Positions 44,737 through 55,172 are shown, counted from the first letter of the stretch. The stretch is DNA of 64,000 nt from PGYR01 sp048267165 (GCA_048267165.1 JBLWYD010000003.1:77502-141501); one strand, 5' to 3'. A program made the numbers and translations. The notes: generated by a model not told the origin, from the letters alone.

Positions 44737-46077
44737 ATGAAAAAGATACTATTCCTACTATTATTTCCAGTACTATTATTAGCGAAGGATTTTAATCCTG
44801 ATGATTATGAAGCAGATGTAGATAAAATCATCGAAGCCGCTATGAAGAGCAATATAGGTTGGGATAGATTAGAATTCCTTTGTAATAACTTCGCTAATCG
44901 ACTAAGTGGTACTCCCCAACTCGAAAGAACTATCGATTGGATTTATGAGGAAATGCATAAAGATGGTCTGGCAAATGTACAAAAACAACCCGTAATGGTT
45001 CCCAATTGGAAGAGACATTATGAATCGGTGAATGTAATTTTCCCTATTGAATATAAAATAGATATGCTTGGCTTGGGTGGTAGTATAGCTACTCCGCAAG
45101 AAGGGATAACTGCTGAAGTGATTGTAGTTAGAGATAAAGATGAACTTGATAGAAGAAAAGATGAAGTAAAAGGCAAGATTGTACTTTTCAATGCACCCTT
45201 CACTACTTATGGGCAGACAGTCCAATACAGATTCTACGGTGCTCAGTGGGCAGGTCAATACGGAGCTGTAGCTAGTTTAATCCGTTCGGTAAGTCCGATT
45301 GGATTTGACAATCCACATACGGGAGTTATGGCTTACACAGATAGTATCCCTAAGATTCCACACGCGGCTATCACTCTAGAGGGTGCAGAGCTATTACAAA
45401 GATACCAAGATAGAGGGCAAAAAGCCACAATCAACTTAACTATGCACGCTAAGCATTATCCAGATGCTATTTCGCACAATGTAATGGGTGAAACTAAGGG
45501 TAGTACACTATCAGATGAGATTATCTCAGTTGGTGGTCATATTGACGCTTGGGATGCTGGTCAGGGTGCACAAGACGATGGTGCAGGATGTATGACTACT
45601 TGGGAAGCTGTTCGCCTAATAAATGAGCTAGGATTGGGCAATAAACGCACTATACGCTCCGTACTCTGGACAAATGAAGAGAATGGTGCAATGGGTGGTA
45701 AAGAGTACGCTAAGGGCTTTGCTCACGAGAAACACGCTATGGCATTCGAATCGGACGCTGGTACTTTTGCTCCACTAGTTATTAGGTTCACTGGTAGCGA
45801 AGAGTTAATGGAACAAGTAAAGAAATTCGAACCCCTTTTACAGAAAGTTAATCCACAGATTACTGTTGGCGAAGGCGGTGGCGGTGTAGATATAGGCCCA
45901 CTAATGGATACTGGTGTACCGGGTATGAGCTTATCGCCTGACGATAAGGGTAGATACTTTTGGTATCACCACTCCCCTGCTGATACTTTCGATAAAGTCG
46001 ATAAAGATGAATTCAAGCAATGTGTAGCTGCTATAGCTGTTACTATTTATTTATACTCAATATTAGAATTAGAATGA
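44737..46077 (+). CDS. M28-family metallopeptidase (carboxypeptidase Q-like)
   Basis: 446 residues with a signal peptide (MKKILFLLLFPVLLLA). A PA-type insert domain (about 115-235) precedes the zinc peptidase core. The di-zinc ligands are visible in order: GGHIDAWD (His268), GAQDDGAG (Asp280/281), TNEENGAMGG (Glu314/315), AFESDAG (Asp340), and YHHSPADT near the C-terminus. It should remove amino acids or split dipeptides in the periplasm or outside. The stop overlaps the pyrE start by four bases (ATGA). Confidence 0.92.
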   Translation: MKKILFLLLFPVLLLAKDFNPDDYEADVDKIIEAAMKSNIGWDRLEFLCNNFANRLSGTPQLERTIDWIYEEMHKDGLANVQKQPVMVPNWKRHYESVNVIFPIEYKIDMLGLGGSIATPQEGITAEVIVVRDKDELDRRKDEVKGKIVLFNAPFTTYGQTVQYRFYGAQWAGQYGAVASLIRSVSPIGFDNPHTGVMAYTDSIPKIPHAAITLEGAELLQRYQDRGQKATINLTMHAKHYPDAISHNVMGETKGSTLSDEIISVGGHIDAWDAGQGAQDDGAGCMTTWEAVRLINELGLGNKRTIRSVLWTNEENGAMGGKEYAKGFAHEKHAMAFESDAGTFAPLVIRFTGSEELMEQVKKFEPLLQKVNPQITVGEGGGGVDIGPLMDTGVPGMSLSPDDKGRYFWYHHSPADTFDKVDKDEFKQCVAAIAVTIYLYSILELE

Positions 46078-46598
46078 CAAAACAAGAACTTTGCAAAGAA
46101 ATATATAATGTAGCCCACATAACTGGCGAATTCAAACTTCGCTCGGGCGTTACTAGCCACGAATACTTTGATAAATATCAATTCGAGGCACGACCACATT
46201 TGCTAAAAGAAATAGCAAAGCAAGTAAACGAAACTATAATCCCCGGATTAGAATTCGATATGTTAGCTCCCCTTGAAATGGGTGGTATTCCTATAGCTAC
46301 AGCAATATCACTTGGTGCTGGCTTTGATATGGTATTAGTCCGCAAAGAAGCAAAAGAATACGGGACTTGCAAACTTGCTGAAGGTTCAGACATAGCTGGT
46401 AAAAGATTACTTATAATAGAAGATGTAGTCACAAGTGGCGGTCAGATTATTATCAGTGCAAACGAACTGCGTGAGCGTGGCGCTATAGTCGAAGAAGCTA
46501 TTTGTGTAATTAATCGTGAAGCTGGTGGTGAAGATAAACTGAAAGAAGCAGGAATTAAGCTGTATTCTCTATTCACGATGACTGAATTGAAGAGCTAA
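46074..46598 (+). CDS. pyrE: Orotate phosphoribosyltransferase
   Basis: 174 residues from ATG 46074, which overlaps the peptidase stop; the longer frame to 46020 lies inside that gene and is rejected. PyrE makes OMP from orotate and PRPP in pyrimidine synthesis. Features: HITGEFKLRSGVTSHEYFDK, the catalytic-loop-like VRKEAKEYGT, the PRPP-binding motif LLIIEDVVTSGGQ, and the C-terminal KEAGIKLYSLFTMTEL. No other pyrimidine gene is nearby. Confidence 0.92.
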   Translation: MTKQELCKEIYNVAHITGEFKLRSGVTSHEYFDKYQFEARPHLLKEIAKQVNETIIPGLEFDMLAPLEMGGIPIATAISLGAGFDMVLVRKEAKEYGTCKLAEGSDIAGKRLLIIEDVVTSGGQIIISANELRERGAIVEEAICVINREAGGEDKLKEAGIKLYSLFTMTELKS

Positions 46599-46599
46599 T

Positions 46600-47955
46600 T
46601 TACTTAGCTATTATTATAATCTCGGTACGTCTGTTTAACTTACGACCGAAATCTGTATTGTTTGAGGCAATTGGACGGCTTTCACCGTGACCTTGAGTTC
46701 TAATTCTCTTTGCTGAAATACCTTTCTTAATAAGATATGCTTTTACGCCCTCTGCTCTGAATTTGGATAGACGGTTATTTGTCTCTTCGCTTCCGATAGC
46801 GTCAGTATGTCCTTCTATCATAATAACAACATTTTGTCTATTGTGCATAAACATAGAAAGTACTTCTAGCTCTGGTACTGTGTCTGGCAGATTAGAACTA
46901 CCAGTTTGGTATAGCATATTTTCGATAATCAATTTTCTACCTAACTCAACTATAGGAATAGTCTTCTTAGTTAGTTCTTCTTTCTTTTCGTTTATAATAG
47001 CTATGTCTATACTATCAGGTATAGCTGGCTTTTCAGTTCTGTACTTTAGTGCATATAGATTAGTCAACTGATTAGAAAAATTATCCAATATAGTTGAGAA
47101 GGGATAATCGATATCATAGAAATTACCACGTGTATTTGACGATATATAGTTATAAGCAGTCAATCTAGGTGGCACTATGCTAAATACTCTAACTTGATCA
47201 TCAAATAGCATTTTTGTAATAGATTCGGTAGTTTGGTCTGTGCTGCCTACACCAGTTTCACCCGTTTGGTGATACGGAGCATCAGTTACTAAAACCGCGA
47301 CTTTATTCGCTGAAGGTCTGTACTCTATTTGCTTTGCAGTTGCCTTTAGCGCTTCAAGTGCATTCTCTTTTACATCTCCCCCACCCCGTGCTTTTACTCG
47401 GCCTATCCAACCAAGAAAATCATTTACGTCGGGAGTAGGTTGATAAACCTTATCAACTTCATCAGAGAACAAAACTAATCCTAAAGTGTAATCGATACCA
47501 CGAGTCTTAAGGAAGTCAGTTAGGTCTCGTACTTTTTGTCTTACTGCATCAATATATGATTGCATAGAACCCGTTTGGTCTATCACAAATATAAAATCTA
47601 CAGGTACTCTTTCATTAATAGAAAGTTTATCTACAGATATTACTTGGTGTTCAACCCCATTTTCTAGTACTGATAATCCTTCAGAGTAAAGTGTATCTAA
47701 TGGCTGACCATAGATATTATATGCTTCTACTATTACTTTAATTATAGGATAGTTAGATATATCAACGTTTTGGATAGTTAGCTTGATGTCTTTCTTTTCG
47801 TAAGTTACTGATGCAGAGCGCATTAAGTCTTTACGTTTGGCAGAGCTATCTTGGGAAGTTGGTTGATCGGAAATATTGTCGGATTGGGCAACGAGTATAT
47901 TACTTGTGGTAAATACAATTGTTATCGCAAATAATATGACAATGGCTCTAATCAT
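46600..47955 (-). CDS. Secreted VWA-OmpA protein
   Basis: 451 residues with a signal peptide (about 1-23, ending LVAQS). The VWA domain (about 115-310) has the metal site DQTGSM at Asp126 and HQTGETGVGSTD. The OmpA-like domain (about 340-451) has VVIMIEGHTDAIGSEETNN and IRTQGHGESRPIASN and should bind peptidoglycan. It is convergent with pyrE, with only one base between the stops. Domain order matches the lipoprotein at 22843-24297, but this one has no lipobox. Confidence 0.88.
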   Translation of the reverse strand: MIRAIVILFAITIVFTTSNILVAQSDNISDQPTSQDSSAKRKDLMRSASVTYEKKDIKLTIQNVDISNYPIIKVIVEAYNIYGQPLDTLYSEGLSVLENGVEHQVISVDKLSINERVPVDFIFVIDQTGSMQSYIDAVRQKVRDLTDFLKTRGIDYTLGLVLFSDEVDKVYQPTPDVNDFLGWIGRVKARGGGDVKENALEALKATAKQIEYRPSANKVAVLVTDAPYHQTGETGVGSTDQTTESITKMLFDDQVRVFSIVPPRLTAYNYISSNTRGNFYDIDYPFSTILDNFSNQLTNLYALKYRTEKPAIPDSIDIAIINEKKEELTKKTIPIVELGRKLIIENMLYQTGSSNLPDTVPELEVLSMFMHNRQNVVIMIEGHTDAIGSEETNNRLSKFRAEGVKAYLIKKGISAKRIRTQGHGESRPIASNNTDFGRKLNRRTEIIIIAK

Positions 47956-47979
47956 CTTGCAAGTTAGTGAAAGTGGAAA

Positions 47980-48015
47980 TAAAAAAAAACCCCTCTGCTC
48001 TAAAACAGAAGGGTT
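47980..48015 (-). terminator. Rho-independent terminator of the GldM-like operon
   Basis: Stem AACCCCTCTG (47988-47997) with CAGAAGGGTT (48006-48015), one mismatch; the A-run at 47980-47989 reads as Ts on the minus strand. It lies 10 bases after the stop of the last gene of the three-gene minus-strand operon. Confidence 0.85.
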
Positions 48016-48024
48016 GTTGATTTC

Positions 48025-49488
48025 TTATATAGTAATTCTTAGTATTGGACTTATCATAAAGAAGTTTTGAATCTCGTAAGGCCTTTGATCCCTTAATATA
48101 GTTGAGAAACGTCCTTCAAGTAAGAACCAGTTACCGAATATTGGCAAATATGCTTGTGCCATTAAGATTTGGTTAGAGAATTGTACACTCAAACTAAATG
48201 GAAATGCTTGTTGATTTCTGTATTGAGCTTTCAAATATACCCAATCTGCAAATTCATTTGGCTTGTAAGTAGCAAGTCCTACTACGTTTTCTCTTTCGAT
48301 TATATATTCAAACCCTTCTTGATACATCAAATATTCATCTACTTGAGCATAACTAGCACCTACATCAAATCTGAAGTAGTGAGAAGGAGTGTTTTCATTA
48401 CCTATCCATAAGTTATAGAATAATGTTGCTTGACCAGTTTCTCTTAGTAAAGGAGCGATTCCTAATTTTGTGATATTCGGATCACCATTACGAGGATCTT
48501 GGAATTCAGCGTCTCTTCTGAATTCTGCTACTGTATTACTATAAGTTCCATAAGTTTCAGGAGCTACACTTCTGTTTTTCAAATCACTGAATGGCAATTC
48601 CAAGTTCAACCCGATACCGAATTGTGGGTGGAAAGGCATGTGAACATCAAAACCAGCAACTAATTTACCATCAGGACCAGCGTTCAAAGTTCTATCAGCA
48701 ACCCAAGAGAAAGCTGTACCAGCATTATCTAATCCAGAAGAATGTCTATAACCACCACCTAAATAAGCGTTGATTAATCTAGGAACAAATTCTCTAGTAG
48801 CAGGGTCAGTGTTGTTCATCAATGGTCTTTGTATAGTTACTTTACTTTCACCAGCTGACCAGAATTGATAACCAACTTCGTCAGTACCTACTTTGTTTTG
48901 TAACCAAAAACCAGTTTCACCAATTTTAAGTGATTGCTCGAATAGAGACATAGTAATAGCTTGTATCTTGTCTTCTGGTTTCAAGTAATCTTGGATAGCA
49001 GTTGCCTCAGATGGCTTAACAGGAATCTCAGGTGGGATTTCAGTAAAGCAATAAGTTCTAGAGTCAGCACCCGGAGTAGGTCTTTCATATCTATTGTAGT
49101 CATCATCTCCAGATAAGAATTTAGAGATTTTCTTTATGTTCTGATCTATTTCTTGTGGATTCATTGTTGCTTTACCACAAGTAATCAATAGAATCTCATA
49201 ATTTTTCTCTCTTGGTGGCTTCGGAGAAGCCAATACTTCGATTTCTTCAATATTCAATTCATTTTTAGAATAACCGTAGATAGAGAATGCTTGATAGATT
49301 TGAAATTGCAAATCTGGCTCACAAACTTTCCAACGAGGGAACATCTTACGTAATTCATAATCAATCGTCGTCAAAGAATCAACGTAGCTGAAGTCACCTG
49401 TAGCGGGCTGAGCAAAACCTTTGTAAGTAGAGCCAGCTAGCATCAAGAAGCTTACTAATATTAATATTTTTATATTTTTCATATTCAT
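48025..49488 (-). CDS. Probable outer-membrane protein, third gene of the GldM-like operon
   Basis: 487 residues from the ATG at 49488 (MNMKNIKILILVSFLMLAG signal peptide); an upstream in-frame ATG at 49521 would place a charged stretch before it and overlap the neighbour, so it is rejected. An N-terminal soluble region (about 30-170) with two or three Cys is followed by a strand-rich part ending ISPILRITI, consistent with a barrel. No family is recognised. It shares the operon and architecture (soluble part plus barrel) with the 582-residue gene upstream and probably works with the GldM-like protein. Confidence 0.68.
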   Translation of the reverse strand: MNMKNIKILILVSFLMLAGSTYKGFAQPATGDFSYVDSLTTIDYELRKMFPRWKVCEPDLQFQIYQAFSIYGYSKNELNIEEIEVLASPKPPREKNYEILLITCGKATMNPQEIDQNIKKISKFLSGDDDYNRYERPTPGADSRTYCFTEIPPEIPVKPSEATAIQDYLKPEDKIQAITMSLFEQSLKIGETGFWLQNKVGTDEVGYQFWSAGESKVTIQRPLMNNTDPATREFVPRLINAYLGGGYRHSSGLDNAGTAFSWVADRTLNAGPDGKLVAGFDVHMPFHPQFGIGLNLELPFSDLKNRSVAPETYGTYSNTVAEFRRDAEFQDPRNGDPNITKLGIAPLLRETGQATLFYNLWIGNENTPSHYFRFDVGASYAQVDEYLMYQEGFEYIIERENVVGLATYKPNEFADWVYLKAQYRNQQAFPFSLSVQFSNQILMAQAYLPIFGNWFLLEGRFSTILRDQRPYEIQNFFMISPILRITI

Positions 49489-49510
49489 TTTTCTTTCTGT
49501 TAAACAATTT

Positions 49511-51259
49511 TTAGAATACATAGATTAAACGAGCCATAGGCACTAGTAACGAGTTCATTTCCCAAGGTCTAGCAGACTTTCTGAATGCAACAGCATAACC
49601 GTTAGCTTCCAATCTGATTGAGAAAGTATTCTCAACTACAGGAACTTGTACCCAACCATTGAACTGTAATGATTCGTCGAAATACTGAATACCACCACCA
49701 AATGGAGTTGTATTATTAGTAGTCATGAATTCTAATTTACCAGAGATTCCTCCAACAAATTCGCTTGTTCTTTCTCTAAGGTCAACACTTGGGTCAACCA
49801 AATCATCATTGATGTCGTAGCCCCATGTTTCCATAGAGTAACCCGTACCACCGACACTAAATCGCATGAAATAATCATCATCTACACTAATACCAAATGT
49901 ATAATGTACTTGAGTATTAAATCTCATTAGATAATCGTTGTTAAACGGAGATCTTTGGAAAGTAAAAGGATCAGTATCAACGTTAGCAGTACCATTACCT
50001 GGTTCAGCATCACCAAATACGTAACCAAACTGAACTTGGAACACATCACTGCGAGGAATGATAGCAAACGGGAAATCTAAAACACCCGCTATACCTACAC
50101 CACCGTAAGTCATAGTTCTTTGTTGATTGTAGACATCTTCTGAGAAAGCTGCCCAACCGTCAGTCGGAAGTATTAATCCAAATTTCACATTCTTCCATAT
50201 AGCAGAAAGCGTCATTCTATTACTCCAGAAAGAAGGGTAATTAATACCTTCTATACCGTATTTCAATTCAACACCGAAATTAGGTAAGTAATCATTTGAT
50301 GCTCTACGAGGATCAATTATTGCATTTCCCATAGAATCAGTAGCTATAGAGCCATCTCTCTTACGAGCAAATTGTGGCTCATATTGTGTCCAGCTAACCA
50401 AATCAGGACTAACAGTCAAGATATTATTTTTACCCAAATATCTTTCTGGTTGACCTTGAGATATTCTCTTATACATTTGAATATCTTTTGCACCAACTCT
50501 GTTATTATTGATAAGTGGTTGCGATACACCATATACTTTATCTATGTAAATAACATCAGTACCGATAGCACGTGCAGCCATTGTTTCATTTTGGAAGTTA
50601 CCTTGTATAAGGTAAGCATAAGTCAAATCATACAAGTTAGCATAACCATACTTAGCAGGATCGATTTCAGTGTCTTTCAATCTATCATAAGAGTATATAT
50701 TTTCAGTTGAAACGAATTCCAAATCTTCTCTTACTTCTTGATTAGCCAAATCGAACTCTTGTTCCATATAAATCAAACCAATGATTCTATCAGGAATACC
50801 GCCTTTTTCTGGGCGAGAAGTTACCAAATATGCTTTCGGAGAAAGCGCTTCACTCGAACCCATTAGTTGTTGATAAAGAGCATTGTAAACACAAGTCAAT
50901 TCATCTTCTGCTAATGGCGGATATCCTTTCATGATAATCTCACGAGCAATACCCGATTGAGAGTTCCCATTCAAAATCTCATTTTTAACAAGATCTTTGA
51001 TGTTAGGATCCGCTTCTTCTAAACATTTTTCATCAGTGGCACCGCCAGCTGAAGCTTTTTTCTTACGCTTAGATTCTACAATCTCTTTTATCTCATCTGG
51101 TGTCGTTATTTTATAAACGTTAACAGCACCAAATCTATAGTTTTTAAATCTAGAAAGTATAGAGCTAACATCATCTACTCGTTGTGCTTCCAACCCAAGG
51201 GAAGAAAGAACAAAGATAGCTACGAAGAAAGCATATACTTTTATTTTAAAACTGTTCAT
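49511..51259 (-). CDS. Probable outer-membrane protein, second gene of the GldM-like operon
   Basis: 582 residues with a signal peptide (about 1-25, SSLGLEAQ). The N-terminal soluble region (about 25-230) contains a Lys-rich KRKKKASAGG segment and DRIIGLIYMEQEF; the C-terminal part is strand-rich and ends in an aromatic residue (LIYVF), as in outer-membrane barrels. It lies 21 bases after the GldM-like gene. By position it could take the place of GldN or a PorP-like partner in T9SS operons, but no convincing family match is seen. Confidence 0.68.
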   Translation of the reverse strand: MNSFKIKVYAFFVAIFVLSSLGLEAQRVDDVSSILSRFKNYRFGAVNVYKITTPDEIKEIVESKRKKKASAGGATDEKCLEEADPNIKDLVKNEILNGNSQSGIAREIIMKGYPPLAEDELTCVYNALYQQLMGSSEALSPKAYLVTSRPEKGGIPDRIIGLIYMEQEFDLANQEVREDLEFVSTENIYSYDRLKDTEIDPAKYGYANLYDLTYAYLIQGNFQNETMAARAIGTDVIYIDKVYGVSQPLINNNRVGAKDIQMYKRISQGQPERYLGKNNILTVSPDLVSWTQYEPQFARKRDGSIATDSMGNAIIDPRRASNDYLPNFGVELKYGIEGINYPSFWSNRMTLSAIWKNVKFGLILPTDGWAAFSEDVYNQQRTMTYGGVGIAGVLDFPFAIIPRSDVFQVQFGYVFGDAEPGNGTANVDTDPFTFQRSPFNNDYLMRFNTQVHYTFGISVDDDYFMRFSVGGTGYSMETWGYDINDDLVDPSVDLRERTSEFVGGISGKLEFMTTNNTTPFGGGIQYFDESLQFNGWVQVPVVENTFSIRLEANGYAVAFRKSARPWEMNSLLVPMARLIYVF

Positions 51260-51280
51260 AATTTTAACCTTTGAATTATA

Positions 51281-53584
51281 TTAATTATCTTCATAATAGT
51301 TGTTATCGTTCTGCTCAGCTTTTTGTTTAATCGGTACATTGATGTTTATTGGTCTAGGATTAGACTGAACACCATTTACCGGATTAATAGCAGTTGCAGA
51401 GCCTCTAATAACTACTGTTCCACGTATATTACCATCATCGTCAGCTTCACCTCTAAGAGTAAAGTCGATTTGAGCTTGACCACCTTTCAGAACGATAGTC
51501 GGCTTACCAACTACTGAGAATCCTGGTACTCTTACTTGAGGAGCGTCTAATGTCAATGATACTTCTGCTTCTTGTGTGCTACCTTCTTTACCAATCTTAG
51601 GAGCGGTAACGTTTATACCTGATACTCTTACTCTTACCATATCGCCATCAACAGATGCACTTACTTGTTGGTTTAGTAAAGATATGCCTGGTTCAGATTG
51701 TGATATCTTGAAATCGAATTTAGGGAAGATGTCTATTTCTTCTTTAGATATAGGATCTGTCCATACTATTCTAAGTGATGCTTTTTTCATATCAGCAGAG
51801 AAGTATAGATTATCAGCTCTTTCAGCAGATAGACCATTTACTAGACCTCTGTCTTGTGGATCAGCATCAGTTTTGAAGTAGTAACCGAATTGCTCAGGAG
51901 CAATTTTATTACCAGAAGGTGGCTCATAGTTGAAGAACAATTGTTCGCCATATACTGATAATGCACTCAACTTAGCTTGTAAGTTTCTGATTTTCTCTTC
52001 TACTTTAGATGGGAATACAACTAAGCTTGGCTCTTTAGTCTCACTCTTACCTTGTAGTTGGTGAGTTAGTTTGATTTTGTATGTACGAGGACCACCATTA
52101 GCACCAGCAGATAATTCTTTATCTACAGTAGCTATGTAATCAACACTTCCACCATTAGCAGCTGAACCGTCACCTGCTTTCTTGAATGTAATATTAGCTA
52201 CTGGTTGACTAGAAGTACCAGAAGCTGCATCGTGTACAGTACCTCTGATTACGTTAGCATCACCTTGGTATGGCGAAATATTCATTCTGAAGTTTATCTT
52301 ACCTTCGTTGAATCGGTAGAAATTATCAGCAACGTTGACAACTGGATCAGCCATCTTAGGTTTAGGAGTCATAACACGAATGTTGAACTCAATGTCGCCT
52401 TTGTTTTGGTCGAAGTTTTGTGATTGCCCTGGAGTCAATAGTTTCACTATATAACCATATAGTCTGATATTACCAATCAAATCACCAGCATCTTCTTCTT
52501 TAGAAGCAATGTTTTTAGATTTATCAATAGCATCATCAAAAGCTCTAAATCCACCAGATGAAGTTAAAACTTCTGCACTAGGCACTTCGTACTTTTCTAA
52601 TTTAGTTTTTAGCTCTTTCTCTACTTTAACAAGGTCAGTTACTTTTAGTTGTACTGTACCAATATTTACAGTTGCTTCTTTATCAAGAGTTTCAACTTTT
52701 TGGTCAGAGCGAACACCTAAGATTCTATTTGTTTTAGAAACAAAACGCAGTTTATACCATCCAGCTTTACTTGGCGGTTGGAAATTAACAACGAAAGCTC
52801 TTTTACTTAGAGTCCCTCTGTTTCCATATATCCCAGAAGCTAGTTTAGTTTCAGGAATGGAGTAAGTGAAAATACTATCTTCGGGGGTTCCGTTTGGTCC
52901 AAATGTAGGACCACGAACTAATTTTTTACTTTTATCATAAATAGGATGCATTAGGTCTTTGCTAATATTAGCAAGATCTAAGCTTTTGAAAGTAGCTTCA
53001 GCATCCATTTTAATCTTTTGGATACCTACAAATTCCCACGAGACATTTGTTTCGGGGTCAATTACAGCCTTGCCTAAATCGAATGTAGTGAAGTCAAGAG
53101 CTTTATCTTTGAAGTAATCATCAGCAGGAAAAGGAGGAACGGCACCAGTTTCTAGACTACTATTATAAAAGACTTGATATTCAAGGTCTTCTACGTTAGC
53201 TAATCTAACTAGCTTTTCCAATCTTTCCATGTACTCTTTCTGAGCCTCGCCTTCCATTCTGCTTGCATTAGAGCTTACATCGGTAACACCGACTTCCACT
53301 ATATATCTTCTTTCAGATTTGATGTCGATACCCAAAACTTCCTTAATATTCACACCTGGAGGCGGAATAGTAATCTCATCTTGCGGTCTTGTATTTATAC
53401 CTTCAGTACCAGAACCGGACTGAAGTTGTGATAGAATAGACTGAACGATTTTCATCGCTTCTTTTTGCTTCTTGTGTAAGTGCTCCTCCGCCTCATCTCT
53501 CTCTACGATAATGATTAGAAGCTCTAATACTACCGCTAGATAAAGAACGAAATAAACCTTACCAGCTCCACCGCCTTTAGACAT
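51281..53584 (-). CDS. GldM-like inner-membrane-anchored periplasmic protein
   Basis: 767 residues. A short cytoplasmic start (MSKGGGAGK) leads into one membrane helix (about 10-30) that contains a buried Glu (YLAVVLELLIIIVER), followed by a very long periplasmic part with several Ig-like beta domains. This is the layout of GldM/PorM, the shaft of the T9SS and gliding motor, which is normally about 520 residues. It is tentatively assigned to that group; sequence identity cannot be judged by eye. No GldL-like gene is beside it. Two probable outer-membrane proteins follow in the operon. Confidence 0.55.
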   Translation of the reverse strand: MSKGGGAGKVYFVLYLAVVLELLIIIVERDEAEEHLHKKQKEAMKIVQSILSQLQSGSGTEGINTRPQDEITIPPPGVNIKEVLGIDIKSERRYIVEVGVTDVSSNASRMEGEAQKEYMERLEKLVRLANVEDLEYQVFYNSSLETGAVPPFPADDYFKDKALDFTTFDLGKAVIDPETNVSWEFVGIQKIKMDAEATFKSLDLANISKDLMHPIYDKSKKLVRGPTFGPNGTPEDSIFTYSIPETKLASGIYGNRGTLSKRAFVVNFQPPSKAGWYKLRFVSKTNRILGVRSDQKVETLDKEATVNIGTVQLKVTDLVKVEKELKTKLEKYEVPSAEVLTSSGGFRAFDDAIDKSKNIASKEEDAGDLIGNIRLYGYIVKLLTPGQSQNFDQNKGDIEFNIRVMTPKPKMADPVVNVADNFYRFNEGKINFRMNISPYQGDANVIRGTVHDAASGTSSQPVANITFKKAGDGSAANGGSVDYIATVDKELSAGANGGPRTYKIKLTHQLQGKSETKEPSLVVFPSKVEEKIRNLQAKLSALSVYGEQLFFNYEPPSGNKIAPEQFGYYFKTDADPQDRGLVNGLSAERADNLYFSADMKKASLRIVWTDPISKEEIDIFPKFDFKISQSEPGISLLNQQVSASVDGDMVRVRVSGINVTAPKIGKEGSTQEAEVSLTLDAPQVRVPGFSVVGKPTIVLKGGQAQIDFTLRGEADDDGNIRGTVVIRGSATAINPVNGVQSNPRPININVPIKQKAEQNDNNYYEDN

Positions 53585-53824
53585 ATTTTACCTTTGAATT
53601 ATTTTAAATTTCAATTTTTATTAAAACAGACACACATCAAATATATACATTATTTAATTAAAATTAATAAAAGTGTATAACTTGAATCTCTATTTTACGA
53701 ATAATCTGAACAAATATCAAATAGTAAAAAAATATACTTATAAGCGAGCCCTTTTTTTCTTTTCTAAATAATTAATTTTAAATTATATCCAACGGAAAGC
53801 ATAATATAAAAAAAAATATTTAAA
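53585..53824. other. AT-rich divergent promoter region
   Basis: About 240 bases between the divergent GldM-like gene and trkA. It is very AT-rich, without clear hairpins, operators or a reading frame. It presumably carries promoters for both directions, but none could be placed with confidence. Confidence 0.5.
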
Positions 53825-55165
53825 ATGGAAATAATTATTATTGGTGCAGGTGATATTGGATATCAATCTGCACGTCGATTTTCAAAAGAAAAGCACAATA
53901 TTGCTCTAATAGAAAGTAACGAAGCTCTTGCAAATTTTGCTTCCGACACCCTAGACGCCTTTGTTATCACCGGTAACGGTTGTAGCTCATCGGTGCTAAA
54001 AGATGCTGGTGTAGATAGAGCTGATGTTCTAGCTGCTCTTACAGACAATGATGAAGTAAATATACTGGCTTGTAAAATTGCAAAAAAACATGGTGTAAAA
54101 ACTACAATTGCTCGTGTGAGAAATCCTGAGTACTTATTGGAAGACCATGTAATTAGCAAAGAAGAGTTTGGAGTTGACCACTTTTTGCAACCAGAAAAAG
54201 AAACTGCTGACACAATAGTTAGACTAATCCGACAGTCAAATACTACGGATATTATCGAATTTGAAGGCGGTAAACTAAAATTCTTTGGGCTAAGACTAGA
54301 TAATCAATCCTCTCTATTACATAAAAAGCTAATGGATTTGGGTAAAGAGCTAGATAACCCACCGCTAACGGTAACTGCTATCAAGCGTGGTCAACATACT
54401 ATAGTTCCCAAAGGTAGCGATATACTATTACCCGGTGACCAGATATATATGGTATGTGCTCCTTTTTATCAAGATACTGCATTGGAGTACCTGGGTAAAA
54501 CGAAAAAGCAAATTGAAAATATACTTATAATAGGTGGTGGACTTACAGCTACTTTCGTAGCGATGGAGCTAGATGGCGAAATCAACATGAAGATAATTGA
54601 AAGTGATGAGAAAAAAGCACACGCTATAGCTGAAAAGCTCAATAAATCTCTAGTTATACACGGAGATGGTTCTAATCTAGATTTACTTATGTCGGAAAAC
54701 TTGGACTCTATGGATCAGTTCATAGCTATTACTGGTGATGACGAGACAAATATAATCACTAGTATTGTTGCTCAGCACATAGGCGTTAAAAGGTCTGTCT
54801 CTCTTATTAAGAAAAGTGAATATTTGCCATTGACACCTGCACTCAACTTAGATGCAGTAGTAAGTAAGCAGCAAATAACAGTGAACGCTATAACTCGACT
54901 TATAAAAGGTGACGGTATTGCCAAATTTGCAGAGCTACCCGGTCTAGATGCAGAAATAGTAGAATTCGTAGTAAAAGCAAAATCGAAAATAACACGCAAA
55001 CCTATAATGGATCTAAAAATTCCTAAAGGCGCTGTGCTAGGAGCTATATTACGTGATGAAGAACTAATAATCCCCAAAGGAAATACGCAAATAATGGCTG
55101 GAGACAAAGTAGTAGTATTCTCTTTGCCTGACTCTTTCCCAAGTGTTGAATCTCTTTTCGAGTAA
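53825..55165 (+). CDS. trkA: Trk potassium uptake regulatory subunit TrkA
   Basis: 446 residues, normal length. Two tandem RCK modules: each has a Rossmann fold (IIIIGAGDIGYQSARRF at the start, ILIIGGGLTATFVAMEL near 235) and a C-terminal TrkA_C domain. TrkA binds NAD(H)/ATP on the cytoplasmic side and gates TrkH. trkH follows after 7 bases. Confidence 0.95.
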   Translation: MEIIIIGAGDIGYQSARRFSKEKHNIALIESNEALANFASDTLDAFVITGNGCSSSVLKDAGVDRADVLAALTDNDEVNILACKIAKKHGVKTTIARVRNPEYLLEDHVISKEEFGVDHFLQPEKETADTIVRLIRQSNTTDIIEFEGGKLKFFGLRLDNQSSLLHKKLMDLGKELDNPPLTVTAIKRGQHTIVPKGSDILLPGDQIYMVCAPFYQDTALEYLGKTKKQIENILIIGGGLTATFVAMELDGEINMKIIESDEKKAHAIAEKLNKSLVIHGDGSNLDLLMSENLDSMDQFIAITGDDETNIITSIVAQHIGVKRSVSLIKKSEYLPLTPALNLDAVVSKQQITVNAITRLIKGDGIAKFAELPGLDAEIVEFVVKAKSKITRKPIMDLKIPKGAVLGAILRDEELIIPKGNTQIMAGDKVVVFSLPDSFPSVESLFE

Positions 55166-55172
55166 AAAATTA

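Noticed and set aside
46020..46073. Extended N-terminus of pyrE
   Set aside because: The extra 18 residues (MCSCYSCYYLFILNIRIR) lie in the peptidase gene; the ATGA overlap at 46074 gives the standard PyrE start.
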